Part shown: positions 6,032-6,977 of the stretch, piece after piece
How the letters are laid out: each line of letters opens with the position of its first letter
Position numbering within the stretch: position 1 is the first letter of the stretch
Assembly (NCBI GenBank): GCA_915066865.1
Contig: CAJZEE010000096.1
Coordinates: 1-6,977, forward strand
Source of the DNA: an uncultured Veillonella sp.
Lineage (GTDB): Bacteria > Bacillota > Negativicutes > Veillonellales > Veillonellaceae
Length of the DNA stretch: 6,977 nt
Direction of reading: 5' to 3'
Notes under the pieces: generated by a model
What the model saw: only the letters and a program-made list of their open reading frames with translations
What the model was told of the DNA's origin: nothing
Database searches by the model: none
Made by a program: the position numbers and the translations under genes

Positions 6032-6077
6032 ACAGACCGCTACTTTGAATACGATAATAATAGGTTGGCTATATGGG

Positions 6078-6118
6078 AAAAGAGAAAGGGAATGGCTAAG
6101 CCATTCCCTTTCTCTTTT
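6078..6118. terminator. Perfect 19-bp hairpin, bidirectional terminator-like
   Basis: Arms 6078-6096 and 6100-6118 are perfectly complementary over 19 bp with a three-base TAA loop, ending in TTTT on both strands. It starts only 3 bp after the 228-bp inverted repeat and lies between the two element copies. It shares none of their conserved loop blocks. Probably a back-up terminator for the carbonic anhydrase transcript; no plus-strand gene feeds it. Confidence 0.75.
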
Positions 6119-6153
6119 GATACAGTGAATTTTGTTTTATTGATTTATGAATA

Positions 6154-6296
6154 GACTCAATGGGACGAGTTCACAAATACAGTTATAAAAAGAACGATAA
6201 CTAACCGATTAGCGACTTAGCTCGCTTTGGAGCGTAGAGGTTAGTTATCGTTCTTTTTCACCTAAATGTACAAATCAACTTGGGCCCCATCAAATC
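6154..6296 (-). repeat. 143-bp structured element, copy C
   Basis: This is the second copy, inverted relative to copy A and starting 5 bp after the carbonic anhydrase stop codon. Its outer arms (6286-6296 and 6154-6164) pair over all 11 positions, using three G-U wobbles that exist only if the minus strand is the RNA. The conserved loop blocks of copy A are present at the same element positions. Where the helices differ in sequence from copy A, the partner base usually changes too. Confidence 0.85.
6187..6258 (-). terminator. Stem-loop of copy C, likely terminator of the carbonic anhydrase gene
   Basis: Arms 6187-6206 and 6239-6258 are perfectly complementary over 20 bp around a 32-base loop. 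On the minus strand the stem ends in CTTTTTATAAC. It lies 44 bp past the stop codon of the carbonic anhydrase gene, the right place and orientation to end that transcript. Confidence 0.75.
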
Positions 6297-6301
6297 TTAG
6301 C

Positions 6302-6847
6302 CTAGATTTCGAGGTAGCGAAATTCACCTGTATCAGGATCCATCATGCCGCCATAGAAACCCATTCCTTTTGGAAATAGTGGATGGTGGCGTAGGAAGTT
6401 AACTGTATAAATTACATTGTCTTCAGAGATATGGAATCGATCCATCCAGTCGATAAGGCCCGGTTCGATCATGCGAATAGCATCTTCACTGATACCTTTT
6501 GCTTTCATAGATTCCATAAAAGTAGTAGCAGAAAAGTCGATCATACCGCAGTTTTCATGACCGATGATTAGCACATCTTCAATTTCCATACCATAGGTAG
6601 CAACGAGCAAGCTTTGCACAATGTTATCGATAGGTTGTGTTACACTATTTCCTGCAGTTTTGATGACAATTATCTCACCTCGATTAAAGCCTAGTGCTTC
6701 TTCTAGCATACCTACTAAGCGGGTATCCATACAAGTTACGATGCCTAACTTTTTTGTAGGATGGCTTGTTAATCTTGCCTTTGGTAGCTCAGGGTGTTGT
6801 TTCACATATTCTTTATTGGTTTCAATTATTTTTGTAATATCAATCAT
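6302..6847 (-). CDS. Beta-class carbonic anhydrase (Cab-type)
   Basis: This 181-residue cytoplasmic enzyme interconverts CO2 and bicarbonate, supplying carboxylases. The zinc ligands of the beta class are present: Cys39 in VTCMDTR (37-43), His97 and Cys100 in IGHENCGM (95-102). The catalytic dyad Asp41-Arg43 is also there, and IKTAGNSV (62-69) is the conserved strand after the first ligand. The short length and CMDTR/HENCGM spacing fit the compact archaeal-type (Cab) branch rather than the longer plant-type branch. A GTG at 6859 would add four residues but has no ribosome site. The ATG at 6847 follows GAGG (6854-6857) at a six-base distance and is preferred. It has its own promoter candidate and ends just before element copy C. 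A link to BioD, which consumes CO2, is possible but unproven. Confidence 0.92.
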   Translation of the reverse strand: MIDITKIIETNKEYVKQHPELPKARLTSHPTKKLGIVTCMDTRLVGMLEEALGFNRGEIIVIKTAGNSVTQPIDNIVQSLLVATYGMEIEDVLIIGHENCGMIDFSATTFMESMKAKGISEDAIRMIEPGLIDWMDRFHISEDNVIYTVNFLRHHPLFPKGMGFYGGMMDPDTGEFRYLEI

Positions 6848-6897
6848 AAGGGTCCTCACTTTATATACTCTATTCCCACCTGAAATAGATTCTATTC

Positions 6898-6927
6898 ATT
6901 ATATACACCTTATTCATCACAAAACAA
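6898..6927 (-). promoter_or_regulatory. Promoter candidate for the carbonic anhydrase gene
   Basis: On the minus strand a perfect TATAAT (6898-6903) follows TTGTTT (6922-6927, 4 of 6) after 18 bp, giving a leader of about 45 bases. The rest of the window to 6977 is A+T-rich with nothing else recognisable. Confidence 0.6.
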
Positions 6928-6977
6928 GTTTAAATTTCAACTTATAAATTATTATTATGAATTTTACGATTATACAA

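Larger units (their letters stand above)
5847..6074. repeat. 228-bp nested inverted repeat surrounding element copy A
   Basis: The outermost arms 5847-5869 and 6052-6074 pair at 21 of 23 positions if T-G wobbles are allowed on both ends of one mismatch (c5867 against a6054 unpaired). Further in, about 30 bases on each side (5870-5899 and 6021-6051) are also inverted copies with a few small gaps, ending in the perfect 11-bp arms GACTCTATGGG and CCCATAGAGTC. At the centre is the 72-base stem-loop 5927-5998. No coding capacity is seen. The size and long terminal inverted repeats resemble a MITE-like element, but no target duplication is recognised. Confidence 0.75.

Noticed and set aside
5889..6296. 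Integron attC sites, retron RNA or T-box riboswitch as explanation for the 143-bp elements
   Set aside because: The CTAACC/GGTTAG feet do not fit the attC core GTTRRRY, no integrase or reverse transcriptase gene is near, and the T-box sequence AGGGTGG is absent. Copy A also lies upstream of the bioD promoter, so it is not a bioD leader.
6621..6947. Plus-strand open frame of 108 codons over the carbonic anhydrase start
   Set aside because: It is antisense to a gene with clear catalytic motifs, and its tail only runs through the A+T-rich promoter region.

Overview
The window looks like a contig end from a low-GC, Gram-negative-type Firmicute of the Negativicutes, most likely Veillonella. This is inferred from a DcuA-type C4-dicarboxylate carrier, a bioD-bioA pair, A+T-rich spacers and strong AGGAGG ribosome sites; no rRNA or marker gene is present to prove it. 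The first 33 bases are not genomic: they match the Illumina TruSeq read-1 adapter with one mismatch, and they are fused in frame to a truncated gene.

Left part, plus strand (34-937): the C-terminal 74 codons of an ABC-3 family metal-uptake permease, a 230-bp spacer with four CTAG-centred repeats and a 16-bp operator-like palindrome, then a Fur-family repressor (Zur candidate) closed by a bidirectional terminator. Together these look like the end of a metal-uptake and metal-sensing cluster.

Middle and right part, all genes on the minus strand (1025-6847), read from right to left: a beta-carbonic anhydrase, bioD (dethiobiotin synthetase), bioA (DAPA aminotransferase), a dcuA-like carrier and a flavodoxin-fold NAD(P)H oxidoreductase. 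bioD and bioA catalyse consecutive steps of biotin synthesis (BioA makes the substrate of BioD). They appear to be controlled by a BirA-like operator downstream of the bioD promoter, and a strong terminator after bioA ends the unit. DcuA has its own promoter candidate and terminator. Its likely role is dicarboxylate exchange in a succinate/propionate-type fermentation. The carbonic anhydrase supplies bicarbonate for carboxylation reactions.

The 552-bp gap between bioD and the carbonic anhydrase gene (5750-6301) holds no gene but is densely structured. It contains two inverted copies of a 143-bp element of identical length (5889-6031 on plus, 6154-6296 on minus). They share conserved loop blocks, but the 8-bp stem arms differ almost completely between copies while staying complementary. 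That is covariation, as expected for a structured RNA or hairpin element. One copy is embedded in a 228-bp nested inverted repeat whose arm also supplies the -35 box of the bioD promoter; the other sits directly behind the carbonic anhydrase stop codon. A third, perfect 19-bp hairpin lies between them. This element family is the most interesting thing in the window.
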